Shown here piece by piece: positions 45,585 through 57,171 of a stretch of 64,000 nt of DNA. The DNA is taken from contig JAOTOM010004867.1 in assembly GCA_034440615.1 (NCBI GenBank), forward strand, positions 124,001-188,000, read 5' to 3'. A program made the position numbers and the translations under genes. Below the pieces are notes generated by a model, which worked only from the letters and a program-made list of their open reading frames with translations, was not told the DNA's origin and did no database searches. This DNA is from Ashinkailepas kermadecensis (taxonomy: Eukaryota; Arthropoda; Thecostraca; Neolepadidae). The stretch's first letter is position 1; each line of letters starts with the position of its first letter.

Positions 45585-46410
45585 CGCCCGGACCGGCAAC
45601 TCGTCACTAACTCATCGTCTGCGGCCTGTCAACAACTCTACAACTATATATTTAGTGCAACTCCCTTCAGCTCTATTCATCCCAACTCATCTATCTTCAA
45701 GACAACCTTCAACGACGCTTCCCGTCGACTCCCTTCAGGTCAACTCTACGAATCCCTCTCATCTACTCTCACTTCCCCAATAATCCTCGCACCACCTTAC
45801 CTTACCTGTCAACATTACCTAACCACACTCACAGAGCAACAGCCGACATCACCCACACGGTGGCAGGCTGGCCAAATTCAACAACAACAACAACAGTGGG
45901 CAGATCAACATGACACCCCCCCCACCCAAGTGCGGAGATACCCCTACAGTACGGAGATCAACATGATACCTGGAGCTTTTCTAAGAAACTTATCAAACCG
46001 CTTAAGGCATTGCTTTGTAATTTGGCAGACCTTATAATTGAATAATTGATGACCACAGCTTACGTCAAATTATTAATTTCTACTGTGTTAGGAGAACGGA
46101 GCTACGGCTGGCAAAGTTAGATCACACCTCGCCGCGAAGCAGTCATACACGTAGATGGACACATACACCATGAACGAATCATATAATACATAGTTGAAGG
46201 CTAAATTAGTAAAATTATTCGCCGTTTTCAGTTTAGCCTAGTGACCTGAACTAAGATCAACTTTTTCTCTTTTCATATTTTCCTGGACTTGTATTACACT
46301 GAGCCTTTTTTAGTTTTGCCTATTCCTGCTTCGGCTAATAAATGCTTCAGTGTACATCTGAGCATCCCATCGAGATGAGAGGGTGACTTGAGTTCGGCCC
46401 AAGGGCGACA
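45585..46410. other. Unassigned sequence
   Basis: Short CAACAACAACAACA run near 45880. No gene recognised. Confidence 0.45.
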
Positions 46411-46982
46411 CCATCTCTGAGGTCCCTGCAGTCCGGCCCCACATGGAGAGCCATCTCTGAGGTCCCTGCAGTCCGGCCCCACATGGAGAGCCATCTCTGA
46501 GGTCCCTGCAGTCCGGCCCCACATGGAGAGCCATCTCTGAGGTCCCTGCAGTCCGGCCCCACATGGAGAGCCATCTCTGAGGTCCCTGCAGTCCGGCCCC
46601 ACATGGAGAGCCATCTCTGAGGTCCCTGCAGTCCGGCCCCACATGGAGAGCCATCTCTGAGGTCCCTGCAGTCCGGCCCCACATGGAGAGCCATCTCTGA
46701 GGTCCCTGCAGTCCGGCCCCACATGGAGAGCCATCTCTGAGGTCCCTGCAGTCCGGCCCCACATGGAGAGCCATCTCTGAGGTCCCTGCAGTCCGGCCCC
46801 ACATGGAGAGCCATCTCTGAGGTCCCTGCAGTCCCAGTCCGGCCCCGGCCCCACATGGAGAGCCATCTCTGAGGTCCCTGCAGTCCGGCCCCACATGGAG
46901 AGCCATCTCTGAGGTCCCTGCAGTCCGGCCCCACATGGAGAGCCATCTCTGAGGTCCCTGCAGTCCGGCCCCACATGGAGAG
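46411..46982. repeat. 40-bp x 14 array, nearly perfect
   Basis: Units CCATCTCTGAGGTCCCTGCA then GTCCGGCCCCACATGGAGAG are identical except for one with a 12-base insertion made of its own words (about 46831-46850). Uniformity implies very recent expansion. Confidence 0.99.
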
Positions 46983-47086
46983 CTGGGTACGTTATGTTCC
47001 CGAAGTTTCCCAGTTTGTGCATCAGGCGACATCAGACGCGGGTGGGTGGATTTGTCCGACGGTCCCGTCGCAGGCCGCCCGCTGTG
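46983..47086. other. Short spacer
   Basis: Nothing recognised. Confidence 0.5.
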
Positions 47087-47188
47087 GTCAAAGCCACCAC
47101 CGCCGGCGGCAGTCAAAGCCACCACCGCCGGCGGCAGTCAAAGCCACCACCGCCGGCGGCAGTCAAAGCCACCACCGCCGGCGGCAGT
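47087..47188. repeat. 25-bp x 4 array
   Basis: GTCAAAGCCACCACCGCCGG then CGGCA, four identical units, directly followed by the next array. Confidence 0.97.
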
Positions 47189-48084
47189 CCATCCAGTGGG
47201 CCCGCCTGCCTGACTAACCTGTCCGTCCAGTGCCCGGCTAACCTGTCCGTCCAGGGGGCCCGCCTGCCTGGCTAACCTGTCCGTCCAGTTGGCCCGCCTG
47301 CCTGGCTAACCTGTCCGTCCAGGGGGCCCGCCTGCCTGGCTAACCTGTCCGTCCAGTGCCTGGCTAACCTGTCCGTCCAGTGGGCCCGCCTGCCTGGCTA
47401 ACCTGTCCGTCCAGTGGGCCCGCCTGCCTGGCTAACCTGTCCGTCCAGTGCCTGGCTAACCTGTCCGTCCAGTTGGCCCGCCTGCCTGACTAACCTGTCC
47501 GTCCAGGGGGCCCGCCTGCCTGGCTAACCTGTCCGTCCAGTGGGCCCGCCTGTCTGGCTAACCTGTCCGTCCAGTGCCTGGCTAACCTGTCCGTCCAGGG
47601 GGCCCGCCTGTCTGGCTAACCTGTCCGTCCAGTGCCTGGCTAACCTGTCCGTCCAGGGGGCCCGCCTGTCTGGCTAACCTGTCCGTCCAGTTGGCCCGCC
47701 TGCCTGGCTAACCTGTCCGTCCAGTGGGCCCGCCTGTCTGGCTAACCTGTCCGTCCAGTGGGCCCGCCTGCCTGGCTAACCTGTCCGTCCAGTTGGCCCG
47801 CCTGCCTGGCTAACCTGTCCGTCCAGGGGGCCCGCCTGTCTGGCTAACCTGTCCGTCCAGTGCCTGGCTAACCTGTCCGTCCAGGGGGCCCGCCTGCCTG
47901 GCTAACCTGTCCGTCCAGTGGGCCCGCCTGCCTGGCTAACCTGTCCGTCCAGTTGGCCCGCCTGCCTGGCTAACCTGTCCGTCCAGGGGGCCCGCCTGCC
48001 TGGCTAACCTGTCCGTCCAGTGGGCCCGCCTGTCTGGCTAACCTGTCCGTCCAGTTGGCCCGCCTGTCTGGCTAACCTGTCCGT
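47189..48084. repeat. 34/24-bp array
   Basis: About 29 units of CTGTCCGTCCAG + linker + CCTGGCTAAC. The long form carries TGGGCCCGCCTG, GGGGCCCGCCTG or TTGGCCCGCCTG; the short form has lost 10 bp of it. Long and short forms recur in multi-unit blocks. Confidence 0.98.
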
Positions 48085-48175
48085 AACGCTCTGTTGTCAT
48101 TGGAAGGGTGGTAGGGCTATTGGGCAGCCTTGTGTATTGCTAAACAATAAATATGAACACAAAATATTTTCCCCA
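48085..48175. other. Short spacer
   Basis: Ends with the left target-site duplication of the next SINE. Confidence 0.6.
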
Positions 48176-48338
48176 GGGGACGAGTGGTCTAGGGGCAAGA
48201 TGCTCGTCTCACAATCGAAAGGTTTTGGGTTCGAGTTTCACCTGTCGCTACTCTTCGCCCGCGACCAATCGGCGTGAGAGATTGGCGACGCTATATGACT
48301 CAACGGCCGACGTGTCGTAAAACCAATAACCAACCACC
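48176..48338 (+). mobile_element. tRNA-derived SINE, family C, with 8-bp target-site duplication
   Basis: The head has GTGGTCTAGGGGCAAGATGC (A-box region, about 48184) and GGGTTCGAGTTTC (B box, 48227-48239), then a body of about 60 bp and the tail GTAAAACCAATAACCAACC. TTTCCCCA flanks it at 48168-48175 and 48339-48346. The 163-bp length, tail and duplication indicate a retroposed SINE rather than a tRNA gene. No other copy was found in the window. Confidence 0.88.
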
Positions 48339-48346
48339 TTTCCCCA

Positions 48347-48594
48347 TGACACCACTGGAATGATAACCTTCATTGTTGTTTGATCCACCTGCTGAATAAA
48401 ATGCTTTCTCTGTGATCGTTCGTTCAAGGATCAGGGATAGCAATAGCCATCCAATTGTACGGCAAACATTCTTGGATGGATTCTTGAAACAAAATGGTCA
48501 AGATACGATGTATGTGGTTTGTCAACGGAGGTGAAGACGGGGATATGGGGAGAGGGGACGGGACGGCCACTGCCTTGTCCCGCTAACTTGAAGG
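48347..48594. other. Spacer
   Basis: Nothing recognised. Confidence 0.5.
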
Positions 48595-48751
48595 CTGTTC
48601 CTGCTCCTGTGTGGTTGGACCCCACCTGTTCCTGCTCCTGTGTGGTTGGACCCCACCTGTTCCTGCTCCTGTGTGGTTGGACCCCACCTGTTCCTGCTCC
48701 TGTGTGGTTGGACCCCACCTGTTCCTGCTCCTGTGTGGTTGGACCCCACCT
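48595..48751. repeat. 31-bp x 5 array
   Basis: CTGTTCCTGCTCCTGTGTGG then TTGGACCCCAC; units identical. Confidence 0.98.
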
Positions 48752-49002
48752 GGAGACTGAAGTTGGTGGCGCCCTTGCTTCGAACTGCTTCAGCTCTGTA
48801 ACAATGGGATTCTGGGACTCCATGTTTCCACTTACTGTGTGCCCATCAACTATAGCAAGGAGGTCTCAAATGCACTCACATCCGATTTTTTTTTTTAAAT
48901 TCGCTTGTAGCATGTCTTCAATATATCAGGACACGTTTTGAAGACTTTTAGCCCGCATGGTAGCCTCACACTGTATTCACGTTCGTTATCGCGTTGTTGC
49001 CG
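48752..49002. other. Spacer
   Basis: T run near 48888. Nothing else. Confidence 0.5.
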
Positions 49003-49285
49003 CCTGGTTACCTCAGTGGACAGAGCGACCTGCAAAGGTCTCCCCGTGATGGCACAGCGGGTTGAGTCGCATCACAGACTGGCCATTAACGCCTCCGGCT
49101 GGGATGGCTAGTTGGCAACTGGCCAGGCAAGGTCGGGGTGAAGGCACCAGGTGACCATGTCCGACTACGTGTGTGCGTTAAAATATCGGCATAACTTGTG
49201 CAAAAGAACTGGCGTTTCCTGATCGGGAGGTGGGTTCAGGGTCATTGCAACAAGGATGTGCTTAGCGTGGACTCTGATTTTGGCA
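49003..49285 (+). mobile_element. tRNA-derived SINE, family A, copy 3 (best reference copy)
   Basis: Complete layout: A-box region CCTGGTTACCTCAGTGGACA (49002-49021), one copy of the TGCAAAGGTCTCCCCGTG segment, B box GCGGGTTGAGTCGC (49057-49070), body ATTAACGCCTCCGGCTGGGA (about 49086), tail TTTCCTGATCGGGAGGTGGG and TCAGGGTCATTGCAACAAGG. It shows the single-copy ancestral state of the segment amplified at 625-776. Confidence 0.9.
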
Positions 49286-49464
49286 AACCCAGCGCCAATT
49301 CAAACCATATTTTATCAACAAAGGAAAAAGGTGATCTATTTTCGGAGTTACGCCGCAGTTCGTCTACTTGACATGATTTGCGCAAGGATTTGCAACACCA
49401 GGGAAAGCTAAGTCTGACATTTCGATGCTGGCCAGCAGCCAATGGCTATGACAGGGCAGGTCTG
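49286..49464. other. Spacer
   Basis: Nothing recognised. Confidence 0.5.
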
Positions 49465-50308
49465 AGCAGCACCTGCCACCTGGCGGTACCTGGCAGTACC
49501 TGGCAGTACCTTGTAGTACCTGGCAGTACCTGAGCAGTACCTGCCACCTGAGCAGTACCTGGCAGTACCTGCACCTGAGCAGTACCTGGCGCACCTGAGC
49601 AGTACCTGCCACCTGAGCAGTACCTGGCAGTACCTGGCAGTACCTTGTAGTACATGGCAGTACCTTGTAGTACCTGGCAGTACCTGAGCAGTAACTGCCA
49701 CCTTGCAGTACCTGGCAGTACCTGGCAGTACCTGGCAGTACCTGGCAGTACCTGGCAGTACCTGGCAGTACCTGGCAGTACCTGGCAGTACCTGGCAGTA
49801 CCTGGCAGTACCTGGCAGTACCTGGCAGTACCTGGCAGTACCTGGCAGTACCTGGCAGTACCTGGCAGTACCTGGCAGTACCTGGCAGTACCTGGCAGTA
49901 CCTGGCAGTACCTGGCAGTACCTGGCAGTACCTGGCAGTACCTGGCAGTACCTGGCAGTACCTGGCAGTACCTGGCAGTACCTGGCAGTACCTGGCAGTA
50001 CCTGGCAGTACCTGACAGTACCTGACAGTGCCTGGCAGTACCCGGCAGTACCCGGCAGTACCCGGCAGTACCCGACAGTACCTGGCAGTACCCGGCAGTA
50101 CCCGGCAGTACCAGGCAGTACCCGGCAGTACCCGGCAGTACCCGGCAGTACCTGACAGTACCCGGCAGTACCAGGCAGTACCAGGCAGTACCCGGCAGTA
50201 CCCGGCAGTACCCGGCAGTACCAGGTAGTACCTGGCAGTACCTGCCACCATGGCAGGCAATACCTGCCACCAGGCAATGTCAGGTAGTACCTACCACCTG
50301 GCAGGTAC
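49465..50308. repeat. 10-bp array (CAGTACCTGG) with homogeneous core
   Basis: The core, about 49704-50010, is some 30 perfect CAGTACCTGG units. The left flank mixes in GAGCAGTACCTGCCACCT words, and the right flank switches to CAGTACCCGG, CAGTACCAGG and CAGTACCTGA. All three frames on both strands read through. Confidence 0.99.
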
Positions 50309-50592
50309 TAACTTACATTTCCTCACACCACCTACCAGCAAATGTTCATTGCCGACGACAATGATTTTGCATTGGGGAGTGGAGCCGAGAGGGGTTTTGG
50401 GTTGAATATTTTCACGTAACACCATGGCCATGTTCTTAAATTTCACACATTTTTCGAGCAATTGCTTCCGCTCTTTCTTCATTAACGACACCCACGACAC
50501 TGCCGAGTTCTTGAAATAGGTCGGACGTACTCATAAAACACTTGTAAATATCTACGCCAAACATTGGACGCAATTAGCATTTATACGTTTCC
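50309..50592. other. Spacer
   Basis: Nothing recognised. Confidence 0.5.
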
Positions 50593-51362
50593 GCGGAGTG
50601 CCAAGAGAGCTCAGTTGCGGTCGGTCTACAACCGTGGAGTGCCACGGGAGCTCAGCTGCGGTCGGTCTACAACCGTGGAGTGCCACGGGAGCTCAGCTGC
50701 GGTCGGTCTACAACCGTGGAGTGCCACGGGAGCTCAGCTGCGGTCGGTCTACAACCGTGGAGTGCCACGGGAGCTCAGCTGCGGTCGGTCTACAACCGCG
50801 GAGTGCCACGGGAGCTCAGCTGCGGTCGGTCTATAACCGTGGAGTGCCAAGGGAGCTCAGCCGCGGTCGGTCTACAACCGTGGAGTGCCACGGGAGCTCA
50901 GCTGCGGTCGGTCTACAACCGTGGAGTGCCACGGGAGCTCAGCTGCGGTCGGTCTACAACCATGGAGTGCCACGGAAGCTCAGCTGCGGTCGGTCTACAA
51001 CCGTGGAGTGCCACGGGAGCTCAGCTGCGGTCGGTCTACAACCGCGGAGTGCCACGGGAGCTCAGCTGCGGTCGGTCTACAACCGCGGAGTGCCACGGGA
51101 GCTCAGCTACGGTCGGTCTACAACCGTTGAGTGCCACGGGAGCTCAGCTGCGGTCGGTCTACAACCGCGGAGTGCCACGGGAGCTCAGCTGCGGTCGGTC
51201 TACAACCGTGGAGTGCCACGGGAGCTCAGCTGCGGTCGGTCTACAACCGTGGAGTGCCACGGGAGCTCAGCTGCGGTCGGTCTACAACCGTGGAGTGCCA
51301 CGGGAGCTCAGCTGCGGTCGGTCTACAACCGTGGAGTGCCACGGGAGCTCAGCTGCGGTCGG
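50593..51362. repeat. 41-bp x ~19 array
   Basis: GGAGTGCCACGGGAGCTCAG then CTGCGGTCGGTCTACAACCG and T/C. Few substitutions (GTTGAG, CATGGAG, CTATAACC). Because 41 is not a multiple of three and the unit has no stop in any plus frame, reading frames cycle through all phases and stay open for up to 269 codons. Confidence 0.98.
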
Positions 51363-51464
51363 TCCGGTCGGTCCGCGTGTTTCCAGTCCTGAGATGGTGC
51401 CGGATCCTGTACCTACAGCCTGGCAGCCCCATAGTCAGCCTTTTGCCCTCACTCATTCCGCATT
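51363..51464. other. Short spacer
   Basis: Nothing recognised. Confidence 0.5.
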
Positions 51465-51561
51465 GCTAATGGTGCATTATTCTCGTTAATGGCGCGTTAT
51501 CCTAGCTAATGGCGCGTTATCCTGGATAATGGCGTGTTATCCTGGATAATGGCGCGTTATC
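51465..51561. repeat. 20-bp x ~5 array
   Basis: TAATGGCGCGTTATCCTAGC and TGGA variants; first units diverged. Confidence 0.94.
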
Positions 51562-52436
51562 CTGCTGTCGCCGTACTATACTTACATTTGCTTTGGTCTA
51601 TGAATCCTTGCATCTTTCATGTATCTTTTTATTGTTCTATTAATGCGGTAGCTCACGTAAAGAACATGCGAAGTGATGTAGCCGATAATTTTCTGGCCAT
51701 TAATTGGGACGGGAAAGATTTGAAGGAGTGATCTGTAAGCCGTACCGCCATATTGACTTTGCTTTGTTTGTGAGAGGGTGTTGGCCTAATCGAGCACTAG
51801 CTAAGTGCGGCATGAGGGCTACTGTGAGCAAACCGGAATTGGAACTTAGCTGAAATCCCACTCGGTCTTTATGTAGGTATATGTGAATCGCCGTACCTAA
51901 CAAAACATTAAGAGACTTGCTAGCTCGGCGAGCACCGTTCCATCTGTTTCGTCTGGATTATCATCTGCTTCTGTTGATTGGCGGATGTATTGAGGCCCGG
52001 TGAACTCGGCGATCCTCAGCTATGTGTATTCACAAACTTTGTAGCCGCCATCTTCAGTCCTATTCCGCAGACGGCCGCACTCGGCTCTCCTCGTCGAGAC
52101 GAACAAAGCGGTCGTCGGCTGCGACGACGAAATGCAGCGCAATCTGTCAATCAGTGGCGCGCCGTCTCGCTGATCACTTATCCCCACCCCCCTCCAACGC
52201 GCGGATCTCGTCGCGCTCAATCCTTGAAGCGCCACTCGTTGCTGCCATTGTTGAACAGTGTGCAGCGTTCCGAGCCGGCGGCCGCCAACACGACGTTCGT
52301 CGAAGCCAGACTGTGGCGACACGACGCTGCTCTGAAGAACACGTGTTGCCATGGCGACGGCTAGCTTGGTCGTCAGCTGTCTCCACCGGGTCGGCGGGTG
52401 GCGTGACACGGCCGTCGCCCGTCGCTCCCGACGGAC
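51562..52436. other. Unassigned; CpG-rich from about 52000
   Basis: No gene recognised. The right half is rich in CG and precedes the E-box cluster; overlapping 110-150-codon frames on both strands there lack motifs. Confidence 0.4.
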
Positions 52437-52603
52437 CACGTGACAGCGCTGGCGCCGCTGCGTCAGTCACGTGACAGCCACTGACGATATCACAAGAGCC
52501 ACGTGACATCTGGCACAATTGTCGGATGGGTCACGTGACAGCCACTGACGATATCACAAGAGCCACGTGACATCTGGCACAATTGTCGGATGGGTCACGT
52601 GAC
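52437..52603. promoter_or_regulatory. Cluster of six CACGTG E-boxes in a 64-bp duplication
   Basis: CACGTG occurs within CCACGTGAC at 52437, 52500 and 52564, and within the full palindrome GTCACGTGAC at 52466-52475, 52530-52539 and 52594-52603. GTCACGTGAC equals the consensus of the TFEB/MITF CLEAR element. The sequence between is a 64-bp direct duplication. Density suggests binding, but no start site is identified. Confidence 0.5.
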
Positions 52604-53415
52604 TCAGAGCGCAGTCTCCGACCATGTAGCAGGATCCAGAGACCGACGCTGGAATTACGTGAGGACTCACCGACTGGACCACTACCTGGACTGTCCGACT
52701 GGACGGTGCGAGTGGTTTCCTTTTCGGAGATAATTCTGACAGGAATGGACAAGAAATGTGTCCATGATTACAAGACCTATTTCACCTTGGACACCGTCGT
52801 AGCTGTGTTGCCCGTACTTGTGAACACAAGCATTTGGAAATTGCGAACCGCTACATGAATTGTTGCACCTTTTTCTTCTGATACGTTGTTCACCTTGGCA
52901 TATTCGATGAGTAAGCCAGCATACGAGGGGCACCGCTTGAGGCACTTGTGTACTTTACAGCAGCCAATTTACTTTATGCAGGTACTTCACCATACACAGA
53001 CACTCGTCGCAGGCAAGCTGAGCCACGTGAAGGCAATGCCATCATAACCGGATCGAAAGTTGCAGTTTTTGCGGGGATGGTATAGAGCGAATCAGTTTAA
53101 AATTTAATACCTCCCAAACAAAAGTTGCATTTTTCCACACTGCAAATGAAACGTCGGCTGTCAGACGTCAATTTAACAAGGGGTGACCTCGGGGCCGACC
53201 AGAAAGGATGGGGTGACACCGGGGCAGACCAGAAAGGAAAGGTGTAACAAGCAAACGACTGGCGGCACGCATTGCAACCAATACCCCATCCAGAAACTAT
53301 ATCACCTCCGGCCTAAAGCAGTTTGGCTCAAGTACGGCAAATGACGTCATGTGCTACAGATGTTCCGTTGTAGTTCGCCGCACCATACACTCATCGTGAG
53401 CACCTGCTGCACCTA
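52604..53415. other. Unassigned sequence
   Basis: GGGGTGACCTCGGGGCCGACCAGAAAGGA-like duplication near 53180-53240 (about 32 bp spacing). No gene recognised. Confidence 0.45.
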
Positions 53416-53979
53416 CCACATTGCGACACTGCCACACTGTCACACTGCCACACTGCGACACTGTCACACTGTCATAGTCACACTGCCACACTGCGACACT
53501 GCCACACTGCGGCACTGCGACACTGTCACACTGCCACACTGCCACACTGCCACACTGCCACACTGTCATAGTCGACACTGCCACACTGCGCACACTGCGA
53601 CACTGGACACTGCCACAACACTGTACAGCGACACGGACACTTACAATGTGACACTACACACTGCGACACTGTGACACTACGGCACGCCACTGCCACTGTC
53701 ACATTGTCACACTGCCACACTGCGAATCGACACTGCCACACTGCGACATTGCCACACTGTTACACTGCCCACTGCGACACTGCCACACTTAGCCACACTG
53801 CCTCACTGTCACACTGTCACGCACACTGCCACACTGCGACATCGACTGCCACTGCGACTTGCCACACTGTTACACTGCCCACTGCCACACTGCCACACTG
53901 CCACACTGCCACACTGCCACACTGCCACACTGCCACACTGCCACACTGCCACACTGCCACACTGCCACACTGCCACACA
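53416..53979. repeat. 9-bp array (CACACTGCC)
   Basis: CACACTGCC, CACACTGCG and CACACTGTC words with interruptions; the right end (about 53878-53979) is pure CACACTGCC. The core ACACTG is also found in the 9-bp unit of the array at 2.0-2.8 kb. Confidence 0.97.
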
Positions 53980-54059
53980 GTTCGAGCCGAGGTGTGACAT
54001 GATCACGGACCATGGCAGGAGAACACGAGTCAAGCCGCCAACACCCGACAGCTACCGAC

Positions 54060-54140
54060 AGCCAAAACAGCGCCAGAAAAACGGGCAATACTCAATACCG
54101 AATCTGTACCGTGTGGAACAAGCTGCCGGAGGACACTACA
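54060..54140 (+). pseudogene. Small LINE RT C-terminal remnant
   Basis: The reading RTGNTQYRICTVWNKLPED, with VWNKLPE, resembles the conserved tail (VWNxLP) of CR1/jockey-type reverse transcriptases; the copies at 25.0 and 59.2 kb read VVEHWNQLPG at this place. Only about 25 codons survive. Confidence 0.4.
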
Positions 54141-54264
54141 CAAAGGTACCATGAGGAAACAGCTACTCGAGGACACTACAAAAAGGTACCATGAGGAACC
54201 AGCTGCCGGAGGACACTACACACATGTACCATGAGGAAACAGCTACTCGAGGACACTACAACAC
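54108..54264. repeat. 40-bp x ~4 repeat grown from the RT remnant
   Basis: GAGGACACTACA plus ACCATGAGGAAACAGCT units start about 40 bp apart; the first unit overlaps the LPED codons. Confidence 0.9.
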
Positions 54265-54455
54265 CTGGCCAAAGTCAGTGCTTAACCCGACACTGACCGG
54301 GCTCCTCACTCGCACACCATTGGCCGACGGGGTTTGGTATTGCTCCCCTGTCTACCTCAAGAACGACTGGGCTGATACAAATTTAAAGGCAATCGATATG
54401 GCAATGGCGGTCTGCATACAAGAACTTATGTTTTAAGTAGGTAGTAAGACAGTCC

Positions 54456-54658
54456 CGCCGCCTCTGAGGCGCCCCTCCGCCGCCGGGGCGCCCCTCCGTC
54501 GCCGGGGCGCCCTTCCGTCGCCGGGGCGCCCCTCCGCCCCCGAGGCGCCCCTCCGTCGCCGAGGCGCCCGTCCGTCGCCGGGGCGCCCCTCCGCCGCCGG
54601 GGCGCCCCTCCGTCGCCGGGGCGCCCCTCCGCCGCCGAGGCGCCCCTCCGTCGCGCCG
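54456..54658. repeat. 19-bp x ~11 GC-rich array
   Basis: CGCCCCTCCGTCGCCGGGG and CCGCC, CCCCC variants. The minus strand gives open Arg/Gly/Ala-rich frames with a 19-residue period. Confidence 0.97.
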
Positions 54659-56089
54659 GCGTGGTATGCACTGCCGTACATTTCAAGCCATATTTCAACA
54701 ATTTGTAAAACTATAGTTGCTTCAAATTTGCTCGAGACATTCTTCATTGTCGCTTCCAAGATTAGAAGTTCTTTTTTTAAATTGTTCAAGCTAAGGGTGA
54801 ATATTTCCAGAGTACCCTTTTCAATACATTTAATGTCACATGCCGATACTTCGAAGTTAAATATGAAAACAAGCGAACGATATATCATATCAATGTTCAA
54901 ATAATTGTTTCTCAGATTCCATTAACAGACATACAATAATTATCTTCATTCATTCCGCTTTTGTGTAAATTTGTTCGTACCGACACGTTTTTATCAAAAA
55001 TCAGCAAACATGACGTTACTCTGACGTCACGCACGCCTAACCTGACGTGACCTCATAGTTCTTGTTTGGCAAATGGCGTAGGATTAATGAACTGAGAACT
55101 ACTGAAAACTTAGTGAAGATGTCTAAGCGGATTTCTAAGTTCTCGTGACTATTCGACCGGGGGGGGGGGGGTAGAATTCACCTCTTCCTAGTCAACGCCA
55201 GGTTATATCAGCTGCCTGTACCATGCCGCTCCGTTCATCGACTATCGATACCACTGAGGGTTCGCTGCATCCGTTTGCCGCGGTCCGTGTTCTTCACCAC
55301 GCTCCACTCGCCGGCTTGTTTGTTGTGCGTGTTTATTGCGCATCAAATGTGCATCATGCAAACGTTTTATTTGTGTGTGCTGAAAAACTGCACTGAGCCT
55401 ATTTCTCAGAGCTTAAGCTTGACATGCATACACGCAACGTTCAGTGATTTAATGATTTCAGTGATTCAGAATTTGCCCAGGTAATACTTTGGGTATCCTA
55501 GGTAATGCACACTCAGTTCCCTCCCCTCCTAATTCTACCATTTGAATAAAACGTCGGCCGTTATTCATGCATTAAGGCATATCAAATAGCTTTTCAGTAT
55601 ACTCCACAGCGTGATGTAGCGTGATTTTTCCCAGCGCTTGAACATTTCCACAAGGTTGATGACAGTTGGACCCATCCACAAATTCACGGGACACTGCGCT
55701 ACGTTTGCGATAGATTTATCCACCTCTCGGAGGGTCATCGCTGATTTTCGGCAACTTGTTTTGCGATCGGCTCCACGCGGCTGATTGCTCAAAGGCCGGC
55801 CGACGCCGACAAGGACGACAACACGTACTTGCTGCTGTTGACGACGCCACAATCGATCTCGGTTGCCATGGCTACCACTCGGCGCTCAGGGGCGGCAGCG
55901 GCGCCGGAGGAGGCGCCGTGTTGTGCGGCACAGTATACCGCCGGAGGCGGCGCCGTGTCGTGCGGCACAGTTTACCGCCGCGTCAATCAGCGCTCAGCCT
56001 CACAATCTGGCGACGGCGGCACCGGCAGGCTCTCCACGCGCCTTCCTCCCATGGTTTATATCCAGAGCGCTGCCATTGCCACTGATTCA
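54659..56089. other. Unassigned; CpG-rich after about 55750
   Basis: A G run near 55160. A 36-39-bp imperfect duplication, GGCGCCGTGTYGTGCGGCAC, lies at about 55911 and 55950. No gene recognised. Confidence 0.4.
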
Positions 56090-56530
56090 GTGCACTACTG
56101 CATGGCTCACTACTGCATGGCTCACTACTGCATGGCACACCACTGCATGGCACACTACTGCATGGCACACTACTGCATGGCTCACTACTGCATGGCTCAC
56201 TACTGCATGGCACACTACTGCATGGCACACTACTGCATGGCACACTACTGCATGGCACACTACTGCATGGCTCACTACTGCATGGCACACTACTGCATGG
56301 TTCACGACTGCATGGCACACTATTGCATGGCACACTACTGCATGGCACACCACTGCATGACACACCACTGCATGGCACACTACTGCATGGCTCACTACTG
56401 CATGGCACACCACTGCATGGCACACTACTGCATGGTTCACTACTGCATATTTCACGACTGCATGGCTTACGACTGCATGGTTCACGACTGCATCGTCTAC
56501 CATTTCATGACCCACCACTGCGTGGCCCAC
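56090..56530. repeat. 15-bp x ~29 array
   Basis: TACTGCATGGCACAC with CTCAC, TTCAC and CAC/TAC variants. The period is five codons, so three plus frames and two minus frames are open. Confidence 0.98.
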
Positions 56531-56812
56531 CGCTACGTGGCTGAAAGGAAGCAGGAAGAGATGGATGCATTTATGATGACTACAGCTCTTCTCTGACCAG
56601 CCCAATCCCCCACACGGCCAACTGGGCTCAGCCGGTGGGAAATAGCCTGACACAGGACCACACCGCACCAACACCCGCCACAAGACCACACATTTCGAGC
56701 CTGCAAACTTTACCTTTACCTGTCCATGACATTTTTGAGCATCTACGTTCAAGAGATTGGTTCCAAAGATGGTCAGGGGAGAGCACTGTGACTGTCCGTG
56801 GCATGTCGCGGG
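56531..56812. other. Spacer
   Basis: Nothing recognised. Confidence 0.5.
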
Positions 56813-56944
56813 CGACCTGACCCGCCAGCTCCACCTGTGGCCTGCTGACCCGCCAGCTCAACAAGTGACTTGACCCGCCAGCTCGGCCAGTGACCTGACC
56901 CGCCAGCTCAGTCAGTGATCTGACCCGCCAACCCAGCCAGTGCC
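56813..56944. repeat. ~25-bp x 5 repeat
   Basis: TGACCCGCCAGCTC cores at roughly 25-bp spacing with diverged linkers. Confidence 0.9.
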
Positions 56945-57171
56945 GCTCTATTAAGCACTCTGAAAATAAAGACATACACGTAATTCGCAAGTCTATAGTG
57001 CTTTAGGACATGCTCCAGATGCCACCAGTCTGACTTTGCGCAGTTCAGTGCCTCATAGCACATCTGAGAACGCACTTGAAATCCCCTCCAATTGTACACC
57101 ACACTGTGAACACTTTTAGTTAAATGGTGCATATTCATGATGTCCGCCCGTTCGAACGTGCTCTGCATTCG
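56945..57171. other. Spacer
   Basis: Nothing recognised. Confidence 0.5.

Noticed and set aside
48176..48250. Genuine tRNA gene
   Set aside because: The acceptor stem does not close, a SINE body and tail follow, and TTTCCCCA duplications flank the unit.
52020..52518. Overlapping 110-150-codon frames in CpG-rich DNA
   Set aside because: GC-rich DNA has few stop codons by composition; frames overlap on both strands without any recognisable motif.
55983..56423. Cys/Ser-rich minus-strand protein
   Set aside because: Five-residue periodic translation of the 15-bp array; open in several frames.
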